Assembly (NCBI GenBank): GCA_031257415.1
Contig: JAIROR010000073.1
Span: 1-6,930 of the forward strand
DNA from: Holosporales bacterium
GTDB taxonomy: Bacteria; Pseudomonadota; Alphaproteobacteria; RUG11792
Direction of reading: 5' to 3'
Length of the DNA: 6,930 nucleotides
Part shown: piece after piece, positions 1 through 6,094 of the stretch
How the letters are laid out: every line of letters begins with the position of its first letter
Position numbering within the stretch: position 1 is the stretch's first letter
Program-made: the position numbers and the translations under genes
The notes under the pieces: generated by a model
The model's input: only the letters and a program-made list of their open reading frames with translations
Told to the model about the DNA's origin: nothing
Database searches by the model: none

Positions 1-210
1 GCTACCTTCATCAATGTCCTCCTGAGCTTGCTCTTTTAGATATCCTATCCAGTTTTGTATATCTTTGTCTCGCTGCATCGCAGTGATTATTCTCTGTTTT
101 TCTTGCTCCATGTTTGGAATTGCTTGACCATCCATACCATCCGTATCCATACAATACGCACCCGAAACACATGAACACGCCAAGACAACCGACAACATTA
201 ACTTTTTCAT
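1..210 (-). CDS. N-terminal part of an exported protein, paralogue of the 781-2298 gene (partial)
   Basis: The gene starts at the ATG at 210 and reads leftward for 70 codons before leaving the window. I do not recognise the family. The start MKKLMLSVVLACSCVSG is a Sec-type signal peptide with a short Lys n-region and a hydrophobic core; cleavage probably falls just before Met-Asp at residues 21-22. The mature part begins with an acidic, helical segment. It is almost the same as the start of the 505-residue protein at 781-2298: Ala18 replaces Thr, four residues (TDGM) replace GP, and one Met replaces Thr. After that, bases 1-109 match 2095-2203 with no difference I can find, silent sites included, so the duplication is recent or the copies are being homogenised. 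A weak ribosome site (AGAGAA, 216-221) lies 5 bases from the ATG, as in the other copy. Whether the rest of the gene is intact cannot be seen. Confidence 0.85.
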   Translation of the reverse strand, partial: MKKLMLSVVLACSCVSGAYCMDTDGMDGQAIPNMEQEKQRIITAMQRDKDIQNWIGYLKEQAQEDIDEGS

Positions 211-242
211 AACTATTCTCTAAAATCAAACCCTATAATTTC

Positions 243-271
243 ATACTAGCATATTAAACAACGATCTTCAA
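243..271 (-). promoter_or_regulatory. Putative sigma-70 promoter of the left-edge exported-protein gene
   Basis: On the minus strand TTGAAG (266-271) and TAGTAT (243-248) are separated by 17 bases, and TGC directly before the -10 gives an extended -10 element. The same arrangement is kept in front of the paralogue at 2331-2359. Homology between the two copies stops exactly at the outer edge of the -35 box, and the 155-bp repeat array begins 5 bases further upstream. The boxes are imperfect, so this is an inference from spacing and conservation. Confidence 0.4.
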
Positions 272-278
272 GTCAATT

Positions 279-311
279 GATCTTATCGCAAGACTTGGTT
301 TGAGGAAGTAG
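279..311 (+). pseudogene. C-terminal remnant of the repeated 42-residue frame
   Basis: These bases encode DLIARLGLRK and a TAG stop, the same last ten residues as the two complete frames in the array. Upstream of 277 the sequence switches to the promoter region of the left-edge gene, so the first 32 codons are missing and no start codon is present. It marks the left boundary of the array and is not expected to be expressed as a protein. Confidence 0.55.
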
Positions 312-337
312 ATACATAGCATCCAACCAAAAGGACT

Positions 338-466
338 ATGGAGGAGGCGGGTTATACCAAAACACTCCAAGTCGCTCGATACAATCGGTTTCTTGATTCG
401 TGCTGCGAGTCGACAGACGAGCAGCGCTATGTTGATCTTATCGCAAGACTTGGTCTGAGGAAGTAG
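338..466 (+). CDS. Candidate 42-residue small protein, array copy 1
   Basis: The frame runs from the ATG at 338 to the TAG at 464-466. I do not recognise a family. The product begins MEEAGYTKTLQVARYN and ends YVDLIARLGLRK. It is rich in Arg, Leu and Glu, has a Cys-Cys pair in the middle, has no signal peptide or membrane segment, and looks like two amphipathic helices (about residues 8-21 and 27-42). The case for coding is that differences between array copies fall mostly at silent sites in this frame: the Leu codon near the end is TTG, CTG or TTA, and a Gly is GGT or GGC. The only amino-acid change is Ala4 to Thr. In the minus-strand frame the same changes would mostly alter amino acids. AAGGA (331-335) precedes the ATG by only 2 bases, which is close. 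Alternatively it may be a repeated fragment of a larger gene elsewhere. Confidence 0.45.
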   Translation: MEEAGYTKTLQVARYNRFLDSCCESTDEQRYVDLIARLGLRK

Positions 467-492
467 ATACATAGCATCCAACCAAAAGGACT

Positions 493-621
493 ATGGAGGA
501 GACAGGCTATACCAAAACACTCCAAGTCGCTCGATACAATCGGTTTCTTGATTCGTGCTGCGAGTCGACAGACGAGCAGCGCTATGTTGATCTTATCGCA
601 AGACTTGGTTTAAGGAAGTAG
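493..621 (+). CDS. Candidate 42-residue small protein, array copy 2
   Basis: This is a second complete copy, ATG at 493 to TAG at 619-621, with the same 26-base leader and AAGGA placement as copy 1. The protein is the same except for Thr instead of Ala at residue 4. Two further codons differ silently: Gly5 is GGC instead of GGT, and the late Leu is TTA instead of the CTG found in copy 1. A frame kept open in both full units, with silent third-position and Leu first-position changes, argues that it was under selection as coding sequence before or after the duplication. No promoter convincing enough to name lies in the spacer, so transcription may come from outside the array or not occur. Confidence 0.45.
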   Translation: MEETGYTKTLQVARYNRFLDSCCESTDEQRYVDLIARLGLRK

Positions 622-647
622 ATACATAGCATCCAACCAAAAGGACT

Positions 648-734
648 ATGGAGGAGGCGGGTTATACCAAAACACTCCAAAGTAACGCTGCAGACGAATT
701 CTGCAGAAGTACAGTAGCTCAGCATCTTCTGTGA
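648..734 (+). pseudogene. Truncated copy 3 of the repeated small frame, with an unrelated tail
   Basis: The first 11 codons (MEEAGYTKTLQ) are the same as in copy 1. At 681 the repeat ends and the frame continues by chance through unrelated sequence for 17 codons to a TGA at 732-734. The expected middle and C-terminal parts are missing. The break lies inside the inverted repeat CCAAGTC/GACTTGG that spans unit junctions, so it probably marks a recombination or deletion end point. I treat it as a broken copy. Confidence 0.5.
688..706. other. Perfect 7-bp hairpin between the repeat array and the 505-residue gene
   Basis: CTGCAGA (688-694) and TCTGCAG (700-706) are perfect inverse complements around a 5-base loop. 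The hairpin lies about 75 bases past the stop of the minus-strand gene ending at 781. No T-run follows on either strand, so it is not a typical intrinsic terminator, although it could be a transcript-end structure. The rest of 681-780 shows nothing else I can name. Confidence 0.4.
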
Positions 735-780
735 ATACCACCAGCAACATTACCAATGGGATATTTAAGTTATTCTCCAC

Positions 781-2298
781 TTACTCAAGTTCTCCGCCTT
801 CTTCCTCTATCCTATCTTCTTCCTCTTCTCTCTCTTCCTTCAAGCGTCTTTCTTCCTTCAAGCGTCTTTCTTCCTCCAAAAGTTTCTCCTCTTGCGAAAA
901 TTCTTCCGCTTTTCGAGGTCTTTCCCTTTCAAGAAGTTCTTCCTCTGCTAAGAGTCTACTCAGGATTAATTTCATGTGCTCTTCTCCCCATTGCTTTAGT
1001 TCTTTTTCCCCTTGTTCTAGGATTTTCATGTATTCTTCTTTCTCTTTATTATATTTTTCTAGAGCTTTCTTGTACTTTTTTTGGGCTTCATTTTTTGAAT
1101 TTCCCTCCCATGTGTATTCCTCATATTCTGGACGTATTGGCGGAGTCTTATGCATTAGTTTTGTGGCTTGTTTACCAGGATTTTGAATCGCGTAAAACTG
1201 AACTCCAAAAACTTCGAAGAATAGACGCTCAATCACACACTCAATTGGCTCTACTGATTGCAGCGTCTCATGGGGGCATATCTTGTTGAAAGTATAGCAG
1301 ATTAAAAACCATGCTTTGTCTATAGTATCCTGGTCTACTTTCTGATCAGCCGAAACGAAAAGGGTCGGATCGAGAAGATACCAGCCAAAGACCTTCCAAA
1401 GAACCTTGTCAGTTCCAAAACCGTCAATAGAATCCCAGGGAATTCGTCCTTTACCCTTATCATAACATTCGATCTCTTTCTCAATTTCATTGAGGTTGTT
1501 TATACATGAGTAGATTCGGTCCCACCTGCCTCTCTTAACATCACTAATTATGTTTAGTTTCATCCTATTGATACAGGCTTGCATGACTTTGCTTTCATTC
1601 ACCTTTTTGATTGTTTCCTTTTCTTTTAGTGATAGATGACAAAGCTTTTTCCCATCTTCCAGGAGCCGCCTCAGCTTCGCGCGCCAGTATTCATCTTTTT
1701 GATCGCCGACGGCAGGAGCCATGCTAGGCGAGAATCCATAAATTTCCAAGAGCATTTCTTCAAGCGCACACACAGACAACTCCATTTTCCTCAACAGCTC
1801 ACTTTGAGGAATATCCTGCCTCAGCTCATTATTTTTAGAATCCCACCAGACATCAAGTCCCAATATTCTTATGAGTGCGTTCCTAAATCCTTTCACTTTT
1901 TGGGCAAATTCTCTCCCTTCCTCAGTAGAGAACTCGTTCTCTTCTTTCGTCCACAATGAATAAAATGGATCGACACCATATAAATTAAACATAGTGCTCA
2001 ACCCAAGAGTCGGATCATCATCTGTGCCCCCATGGTTAATATAATCTTCCCTACATCTCTTGACAGTGTCCATGCTAGCGCAAAGATATACGTAGCTACC
2101 TTCATCAATGTCCTCCTGAGCTTGCTCTTTTAGATATCCTATCCAGTTTTGTATATCTTTGTCTCGCTGCATCGCAGTGATTATTCTCTGTTTTTCTTGC
2201 TCCGTGTTTGGAATTGCTTGACCATCCGGACCATCCATACAATACGTACCCGAAACACATGAACACGCCAAGACAACCGACAACATCAACTTTTTCAT
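781..2298 (-). CDS. Exported coiled-coil protein of unknown function, 505 residues
   Basis: Starts at the ATG at 2298, ends at TAA 781-783. I do not recognise a family. Residues 1-20 are a signal peptide (Lys-Lys, hydrophobic core, cleavage probably before Met21-Asp22), so the protein should leave the cytoplasm; Cys12 sits in a poor lipobox-like context. Residues 22-380 look globular and mixed helical, with 10 or more cysteines. Within them C177ALEEMLLEIYGF189 resembles C354VIERLFFEVFGV366, which suggests an old internal duplication. After a proline-containing linker (384-392), residues 402-500 are Glu/Lys/Arg-rich with heptad-like Leu spacing, a likely coiled coil ending in an acidic tail. 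Within it RLKEER is repeated at 479-484 and 485-490. A weak AGAGAA ribosome site lies 5 bases from the ATG, and a promoter is proposed at 2331-2359. The N-terminus is nearly the same as that of the gene at 1-210. A surface protein or host-directed effector is possible but unproven. Confidence 0.9.
   Translation of the reverse strand: MKKLMLSVVLACSCVSGTYCMDGPDGQAIPNTEQEKQRIITAMQRDKDIQNWIGYLKEQAQEDIDEGSYVYLCASMDTVKRCREDYINHGGTDDDPTLGLSTMFNLYGVDPFYSLWTKEENEFSTEEGREFAQKVKGFRNALIRILGLDVWWDSKNNELRQDIPQSELLRKMELSVCALEEMLLEIYGFSPSMAPAVGDQKDEYWRAKLRRLLEDGKKLCHLSLKEKETIKKVNESKVMQACINRMKLNIISDVKRGRWDRIYSCINNLNEIEKEIECYDKGKGRIPWDSIDGFGTDKVLWKVFGWYLLDPTLFVSADQKVDQDTIDKAWFLICYTFNKICPHETLQSVEPIECVIERLFFEVFGVQFYAIQNPGKQATKLMHKTPPIRPEYEEYTWEGNSKNEAQKKYKKALEKYNKEKEEYMKILEQGEKELKQWGEEHMKLILSRLLAEEELLERERPRKAEEFSQEEKLLEEERRLKEERRLKEEREEEEDRIEEEGGELE
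833..886. repeat. 18-bp in-frame tandem repeat in the coiled-coil tail
   Basis: The unit TCTTCCTTCAAGCGTCTT occurs perfectly at 833-850 and 851-868 and in degenerate form at 869-886. Read on the minus strand it encodes RLKEER, RLKEER and LLEEER. The 18-base period keeps the frame and fits the helical coiled-coil tail, so copy-number change would lengthen or shorten the coil without breaking the gene. Confidence 0.85.
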
Positions 2299-2330
2299 AA
2301 CTATTCTCTAAAATCAAACCCCATAACATC

Positions 2331-2359
2331 ATGCTAGCATATTAAACAGCGATCTTCAA
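2331..2359 (-). promoter_or_regulatory. Putative sigma-70 promoter of the 505-residue protein gene
   Basis: TTGAAG (2354-2359) and TAGCAT (2331-2336) on the minus strand are 17 bases apart, with TGC before the -10 as an extended element. The start of transcription would fall near 2324, giving a leader of about 25 bases before the ATG at 2298. The layout matches the one in front of the left-edge paralogue, differing by a few bases. The remainder of 2360-2553 shows no gene I can support. Confidence 0.4.
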
Positions 2360-2553
2360 TGTACTTTTTCAAAATCATACAGTCATCCTAATTGACGACC
2401 ACATAATTTTGGTTTCGAAGAGCGCTGCAGCATCACAGTTTCTTGGACCGCTGATGTTATGGGATGAGGCGAAACACCCAATGCCTAGGCCAGACGGACG
2501 AAAAACAAAACGGCACCCCCAGCGAAAAGACACACATACGCCGACATACACGC

Positions 2554-2629
<76 letters not shown>

Positions 2630-2653
2630 ACACACTCAGCCAAACGGCAACCC

Positions 2654-2729
2654 TGGCGTCTCCTACGGGATTCGAACCCGTGTTGCCGCCGTGAGAGGGC
2701 GACGTCCTAGGCCTCTAGACGAAGGAGAC
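2654..2729 (-). tRNA. tRNA-Glu, anticodon CTC
   Basis: A full 76-base cloverleaf with encoded CCA reads on the minus strand. The acceptor arms GTCTCCT and AGGAGAC pair over 7 bp. The D region TCGTCTAGAGGCCTAGGAC is the typical bacterial tRNA-Glu form. The anticodon stem TCGCC/GGCGG encloses CTCTCAC, giving anticodon CTC (2693-2695), which reads GAG. The T arm is ACGGG/CCCGT with TTCGAAT. The discriminator is G, as in E. coli tRNA-Glu. It is the first gene of a two-tRNA unit, with its promoter just upstream. Confidence 0.97.
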
Positions 2730-2747
2730 TCCATGCCATTCCCCAAT

Positions 2748-2776
2748 AGTATACACCATCCGCGCCGCTCCCGCAA
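2748..2776 (-). promoter_or_regulatory. Promoter of the tRNA-Glu/tRNA-Lys unit
   Basis: On the minus strand TTGCGG (2771-2776) and TATACT (2748-2753) are 17 bases apart. Transcription would start near 2741, about 12 bases before the mature 5' end of tRNA-Glu at 2729, as expected for a tRNA operon. The bases after the -10 include a GGGG run. A closely similar pair, TTGCGG and TACAAT with the same spacing, is proposed for recG. Confidence 0.65.
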
Positions 2777-2801
2777 CAGTAATTTCACGATTGTGCCCTT
2801 A

Positions 2802-2819
2802 TTTATGCAGTTTATGCAG
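2802..2819. repeat. 9-bp direct repeat downstream of the Pro/Ser-rich protein gene
   Basis: TTTATGCAG occurs twice in succession (2802-2810, 2811-2819), just past the stop codon of the minus-strand gene ending at 2829 and before the tRNA promoter. I see no stem and T-run that would act as a terminator here, so some read-through into the tRNA unit is possible. Confidence 0.6.
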
Positions 2820-2828
2820 ATGTTTCTA

Positions 2829-3656
2829 TTATTCCGAGCCATGTCTACGCTTTCTATTATTGGATTTCTTATTCTTACACAAATCGTCTTTGGGCGATTC
2901 TGATCCTTTTCGTTTTATCTTTTCTCGATTCTCTTCGAGCTGCCAGCAAATGAACTCCTCTTCCTTATTAGATAACCGTTGCCTGCTTAGCTCCCCTTCT
3001 TCTTCATCTGAAGATACTTCATTTTCATCCGGATTTTGATCAACTTGTTCTTCCTGCAAAGAAAGAAGAAATTGATCATTTGCGCTTAGACCTTTTGGAT
3101 TTATGGGATTTGGATTTGCATGATCCAGATTGAAGAAGTCTTTTAGGGGAGGAGGCGAAGGTGATGTCGAAGGTGATGTCGAAAGAGATGTTGGGGACGG
3201 AGTTCGCAATGGATCAAATATATATCCCTGCGAAGGCTGAATACCACCCGCAGTATGTCCTGTTCGTGCAATTGGTGGAATCAGCTGTAATTGGCGGTTA
3301 GCCAAAGGCGTGGTTGGCGGCGTGGGCAAATTGCGTTCAGTTGGTGGCGTAACCGTCTCCTGGATGTCATTTTCGTTAAAAGCTTCAGGGGAAGAATGCT
3401 CATGTAGATTATTGAATATTGAGGGGCGTTGTGGATTCGGACGCGCAATACTACTTGCATTATTTGCATTATCCAAAGAATGCAGCGAATTCAATTGCTC
3501 AATACTGGCTGGAGTAGTTGGAGCTTCCTTCGGCGTCTGGTTTTCATCATCCACTTGGCCCGTTGCTGCCGCAATAGAGAGGAGAGCAAGAGCTAAACCG
3601 TTTGTTATCTCACGTTTAAACGTATTGATAAAATTTAAATGTTTCAGGTTAATCAT
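2829..3656 (-). CDS. Exported Pro/Ser/Thr-rich protein with basic, NLS-like C-terminus, 275 residues
   Basis: I chose the ATG at 3656: GAGTG lies 5 bases upstream and a strong promoter sits about 30 bases away; a TTG at 3668 has no ribosome site. No known family is recognised. Residues 1-32 look like a signal peptide with a long n-region and the core GLALALLSIAAA. Residues 40-175 are low-complexity and probably unstructured, rich in Pro, Ser, Thr and Asn, with repeats TSPS (159-167) and several PTPP-like motifs. Residues 201-222 are acidic (DEEEGE). The last 30 residues are strongly basic, with KIKRK (246-250) and KNKK...NRKRR (261-271), resembling a bipartite nuclear localisation signal. A secreted protein with this layout suggests a host-directed effector, perhaps nuclear; a cell-surface or DNA/RNA-binding role is also possible. 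The gene is monocistronic, between recG and the tRNA pair. Confidence 0.85.
   Translation of the reverse strand: MINLKHLNFINTFKREITNGLALALLSIAAATGQVDDENQTPKEAPTTPASIEQLNSLHSLDNANNASSIARPNPQRPSIFNNLHEHSSPEAFNENDIQETVTPPTERNLPTPPTTPLANRQLQLIPPIARTGHTAGGIQPSQGYIFDPLRTPSPTSLSTSPSTSPSPPPLKDFFNLDHANPNPINPKGLSANDQFLLSLQEEQVDQNPDENEVSSDEEEGELSRQRLSNKEEEFICWQLEENREKIKRKGSESPKDDLCKNKKSNNRKRRHGSE
3157..3192. repeat. 12-bp in-frame tandem repeat in the Pro/Ser-rich protein
   Basis: GAAGGTGATGTC is repeated perfectly at 3157-3168 and 3169-3180, with a third, degenerate copy at 3181-3192. On the minus strand it encodes the tetrapeptide repeat TSPS within the disordered middle of the protein. The period preserves the frame. 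Confidence 0.85.
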
Positions 3657-3685
3657 ATCATCACTCAAAAAAAATAAGTATTTTT

Positions 3686-3714
3686 ATTATCTCATAAAAC
3701 ACTACAAAGCTCAA
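3686..3714 (-). promoter_or_regulatory. Promoter of the Pro/Ser-rich exported protein gene
   Basis: On the minus strand TTGAGC (3709-3714) and GATAAT (3686-3691) are 17 bases apart, with TGA before the -10 forming an extended -10 element. The leader would be about 23 bases, ending in GAGTGATGAT before the ATG at 3656. This supports the 3656 start. Confidence 0.55.
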
Positions 3715-3882
3715 CAAGAAAAGTATTTAGTATTTATTTTAACAATATCGGCAATAATTCGTAAAATTGATATTATGTATCGAATTGAATAAGGGGGCTT
3801 CTTAATTCAACGCAAGAGACTATCGCTATGAGATCGTTGAATCTATTAAACTTCAGTTACGAAATTTGCTATGAGCGGCTTT

Positions 3883-3955
3883 GGAAAAGAAACGCGGAGC
3901 GCAAAAAGCTGGGTTGTACACAAATACCAAAAGATTGCCAGTGCTTTTGCTCCGC
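3883..3955 (-). terminator. Possible intrinsic terminator of recG
   Basis: About 26 bases past the recG stop, GCGGAGCAAAAGC (3943-3955) can pair on the minus strand with GCTTTTTGCGCTCCGC (3894-3909), leaving a 3-base bulge and giving a stem of about 13 bp, extended by TGG/CCA. A T-rich tail GTTTCTTTTCC follows (3883-3893). The loop is long, roughly 30 bases, and has its own small palindrome TTGTACACAA. The perfect outer GCGGAGC/GCTCCGC pairing is clear; the terminator function is inferred. Confidence 0.45.
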
Positions 3956-3980
3956 AACTTCCCGACAGACAGATTCTTGC

Positions 3981-6050
3981 TCAAAAAGACTGCTTAATAC
4001 TTCGCAGAGTTTCTTCATTAGTGAATATTTTCAAGAGCACACCGACTTTGGCGATATCAATGTGCTGAGCAAGCTCGCCGGCATCCCTCATCAATTTGAA
4101 AATAATTTCCTCATGCTCCGGATTATTAATTTTAAGTATTCTATATTCTTTAGTGCCACTTTGCTTTGTTCCCAGAATATCTCCTGTTCCGCGAAGTATC
4201 AGATCTTTATCCGCTATATAAAAGCCATCGTTACTATCTTTAATAATTTCGATTCTTTCCCGCGAGATATCGCTCATGAGTTCGGCGTGCAGCAAGATAC
4301 AGAACGATTGCAAATCGCTCCTGCCGACGCGCCCGCGCAGTTGGTGCATCTGAGACAGCCCAAACCTTTCGGCATTCTCTATGATAATTACTGTGGCGTT
4401 TGGAACATCGAGTCCGACCTCTATTATCGTCGTTGAAACCAGAATATCGACTCCATCCCCCTTGAACTTATCAAATGTTTCAGCCCTCTCGGCACTGTCC
4501 ATTCTCCCGTGCATCATCGCCACTCTATCTCCAAAGAATTCCTTCAAGGATGAAAAACGATCAATAACGCATGTATAGTCCCATTTATCATTCTCCTCTA
4601 TAAGGGGACATATCCAATATACTTTCTCTTTTTTTGCCGTTATATTGCGTATCGAGCTTATAAGTTCATCTATTCTATTCATTGATATAGCGCGAGTTAT
4701 GATGTCTTTCCGCCCCATCGGCTTTGTTTTGATAAGAGAAACTTCGACATCGCCATGCATGGAAAGAAGAAGAGTTCTCGGGATTGGCGTTGCTGTCATG
4801 CTGAGTATATGTGGGTTTTCGGCTTTATTTATAAGCATAAGCCTCTGGTTTACTCCAAACCTATGCTGCTCGTCGACAACAACAAACCCCAGCTTATTAA
4901 ACTTAACGGTGTTGCTTATAATCGAATGAGTTCCAACAATGATATTGGTTGTTCCATCTGCTAAATTCTTGAGGGCTTCCCGACGCCTCTTCGTCTTGTC
5001 GGACGCAGTCAAAACGTCAACATGAACGTCGAGACCTTCGAGCATTTTGGAAAACGTTTCATAATGTTGCCTCACCAGAATTTCGGTTGGCGCAAGAAGA
5101 GCTACCTGATACCCATTTTCGACAACAAGAAGAGCAGTTAAAAGGGCAACTACCGTTTTCCCGGAACCAACATCTCCCTGCAAAAGGCGAAGCATCGGCC
5201 TTCCCGTAGCGAGATCAGCTCGTATTTCTTCCAGGACCTTCTTCTGATCATCGCTCAATTTAAATGGCAATTTCTCCATGAACTTTTTCACTAAAGTTGC
5301 CTTCGAAAGATCAATGATGTATCCCTCGGAGTTCTTGTGCTCATTGCTTATCCTCTTGGCAATATGTTCAGCGAGGAATTCATCAAAGCACAATCTTTGC
5401 TTGTATGGGCCTTCTAATGTAGTGTCGCTTTCGGTTTGCGGGTTATGAATCATTTCGATCGATTTCTTAAAAGAGTACCAGTCCCTCTGCTCTAGAAAAT
5501 CGTCTGGAATCCACTCGGCAACATCAATATCTTTCATCACACTGACTGCCTCTTTTATAATAGCCTTTACATGGTACATAGTAATCCCACCAGTCAGCCG
5601 GTATACGTTATGTATTCCAACCAACTGATCAATAGAAGTGACCTGGCAAATCGTCTCCGGATGAACAAATTGGAATTCTCCATTTGGCCCTTCTGTAAGC
5701 CTGCCGCAGACAGCAACCTCCGAGCCGATCCGCAAATAATACCTGAAAAGCCTCGCCATCGAATTGAAGAATACGAGACTAACCTGAACATTCCCAACAA
5801 GACCAATTGCCTTCTTTGGAGCTTTCGATTTATACCTCTTCTCTTCAATACCAAGAATTCTAAATTCCACAACTATCACTTTGTTGAGGTGCTGTCTCGA
5901 TGGAGACTCAACGCGCTGCTTTAGAAAAGAATATGATGGCATAAACAAAAGAGCATCGATAATCTGATCCCCCATCAGCCTCTTGATTAGATCTTTTCTG
6001 CTTTTACACTCGCGACCTATTACGTTTTCTATGCTGTCAAACAATCCCAT
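3981..6050 (-). CDS. recG: ATP-dependent DNA helicase RecG
   Basis: RecG is a monomeric double-stranded DNA translocase that remodels branched DNA, reversing stalled forks and processing Holliday junctions and R-loops in the cytoplasm. Counting from the ATG at 6050 the protein has 689 residues (E. coli RecG has 693). An N-terminal OB-fold wedge domain occupies roughly residues 55-135. Helicase motifs follow in order: Walker A GDVGSGKT (292-299), DEQH box (393-396), TATP (419-422), STTIIEVGLDVPNA (539-552) and QLRGRVGR (570-577). The conserved C-terminal hairpin region is LILRGTGDILGTKQSG (617-632). All key residues look intact. The frame stays open upstream to a GTG at 6167, but the proposed promoter at 6095-6123 lies inside that extension, so I reject it. 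A TTG at 6062 with AAGG 5 bases before it is an alternative start; the ATG at 6050 has no close ribosome site. Divergent from the gene at 6363. Confidence 0.97.
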   Translation of the reverse strand: MGLFDSIENVIGRECKSRKDLIKRLMGDQIIDALLFMPSYSFLKQRVESPSRQHLNKVIVVEFRILGIEEKRYKSKAPKKAIGLVGNVQVSLVFFNSMARLFRYYLRIGSEVAVCGRLTEGPNGEFQFVHPETICQVTSIDQLVGIHNVYRLTGGITMYHVKAIIKEAVSVMKDIDVAEWIPDDFLEQRDWYSFKKSIEMIHNPQTESDTTLEGPYKQRLCFDEFLAEHIAKRISNEHKNSEGYIIDLSKATLVKKFMEKLPFKLSDDQKKVLEEIRADLATGRPMLRLLQGDVGSGKTVVALLTALLVVENGYQVALLAPTEILVRQHYETFSKMLEGLDVHVDVLTASDKTKRRREALKNLADGTTNIIVGTHSIISNTVKFNKLGFVVVDEQHRFGVNQRLMLINKAENPHILSMTATPIPRTLLLSMHGDVEVSLIKTKPMGRKDIITRAISMNRIDELISSIRNITAKKEKVYWICPLIEENDKWDYTCVIDRFSSLKEFFGDRVAMMHGRMDSAERAETFDKFKGDGVDILVSTTIIEVGLDVPNATVIIIENAERFGLSQMHQLRGRVGRSDLQSFCILLHAELMSDISRERIEIIKDSNDGFYIADKDLILRGTGDILGTKQSGTKEYRILKINNPEHEEIIFKLMRDAGELAQHIDIAKVGVLLKIFTNEETLRSIKQSF

Positions 6051-6094
6051 AGCAGTATTCAACGCAACCTTATTTGTATCTTTTTGTATCTTTA

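Larger units (their letters stand above)
277..680. repeat. 155-bp tandem repeat array, about 2.6 copies
   Basis: Units are 277-431, 432-586 and a partial 587-680; the period is exactly 155 bases. Copies differ at only a few positions: T/C near 300/455, three bases near 511-516, and one G/A near 612. Each unit contains, on the + strand, a 43-codon frame including its stop plus a 26-base spacer that is the same in all copies. The spacer ends in AAGGACT before the ATG. CCAAGTC (367-373) and GACTTGG (447-453) form an inverted repeat spanning the unit junction, seen again at 522-528 and 602-608. Inside it GTGCTGC and GCAGCGC can form a 7-bp stem with one G-T pair. The third copy stops within this inverted repeat. 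The array fills the gap between the two paralogous exported-protein genes. It is not CRISPR: units are too long and have no variable spacers. Confidence 0.95.
3657..3980. other. Intergenic region between recG and the Pro/Ser-rich protein gene
   Basis: This 324-base gap holds the promoter at 3686-3714 and the proposed recG terminator at 3883-3955. It also holds a weak AT-rich hairpin at 3785-3810: TTGAATAAG pairs with CTTAATTCAA with one bulged base around a GGGGCTT loop, with no T-run on either side. The segment 3715-3785 is very AT-rich. A + strand frame from 3871 runs 65 codons into the antisense of recG, but it lacks a ribosome site and has no recognisable product, so I do not call it. Confidence 0.6.

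Noticed and set aside
254..481. 75-codon minus-strand frame across the repeat array
   Set aside because: It runs across the repeat junction, and most differences between repeat copies would change its amino acids, unlike the + strand frame.
277..680. CRISPR array
   Set aside because: Units of 155 bases abut directly with no unique spacers.
688..706. Cloning-vector polylinker, because of adjacent PstI and EcoRI sites
   Set aside because: Only about 12 bases resemble a polylinker and the flanks are native-looking; chance is sufficient.
731..1289. Serine- and leucine-rich + strand frames
   Set aside because: They are antisense to the Glu/Lys/Arg-rich coiled-coil tail of the 505-residue protein; composition follows from its codons.
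2239..2298. Lipoprotein signal in the 505-residue protein (VLAC at residues 9-12)
   Set aside because: The hydrophobic stretch before Cys12 is very short and Leu at -2 is unfavourable; ordinary cleavage before Met21 fits better.
3657..3668. TTG start giving four more residues on the Pro/Ser-rich protein
   Set aside because: Upstream sequence is a T-run without a ribosome site; the ATG at 3656 has GAGTG in place.
3310..3792. 160-codon + strand frame opposite the Pro/Ser-rich gene
   Set aside because: The minus strand has promoter, ribosome site and signal peptide; this frame has none.
3871..4068. 65-codon + strand frame starting MSGFGKETRSAK
   Set aside because: No ribosome site, second half is antisense to recG, and its first part coincides with the probable recG terminator stem.
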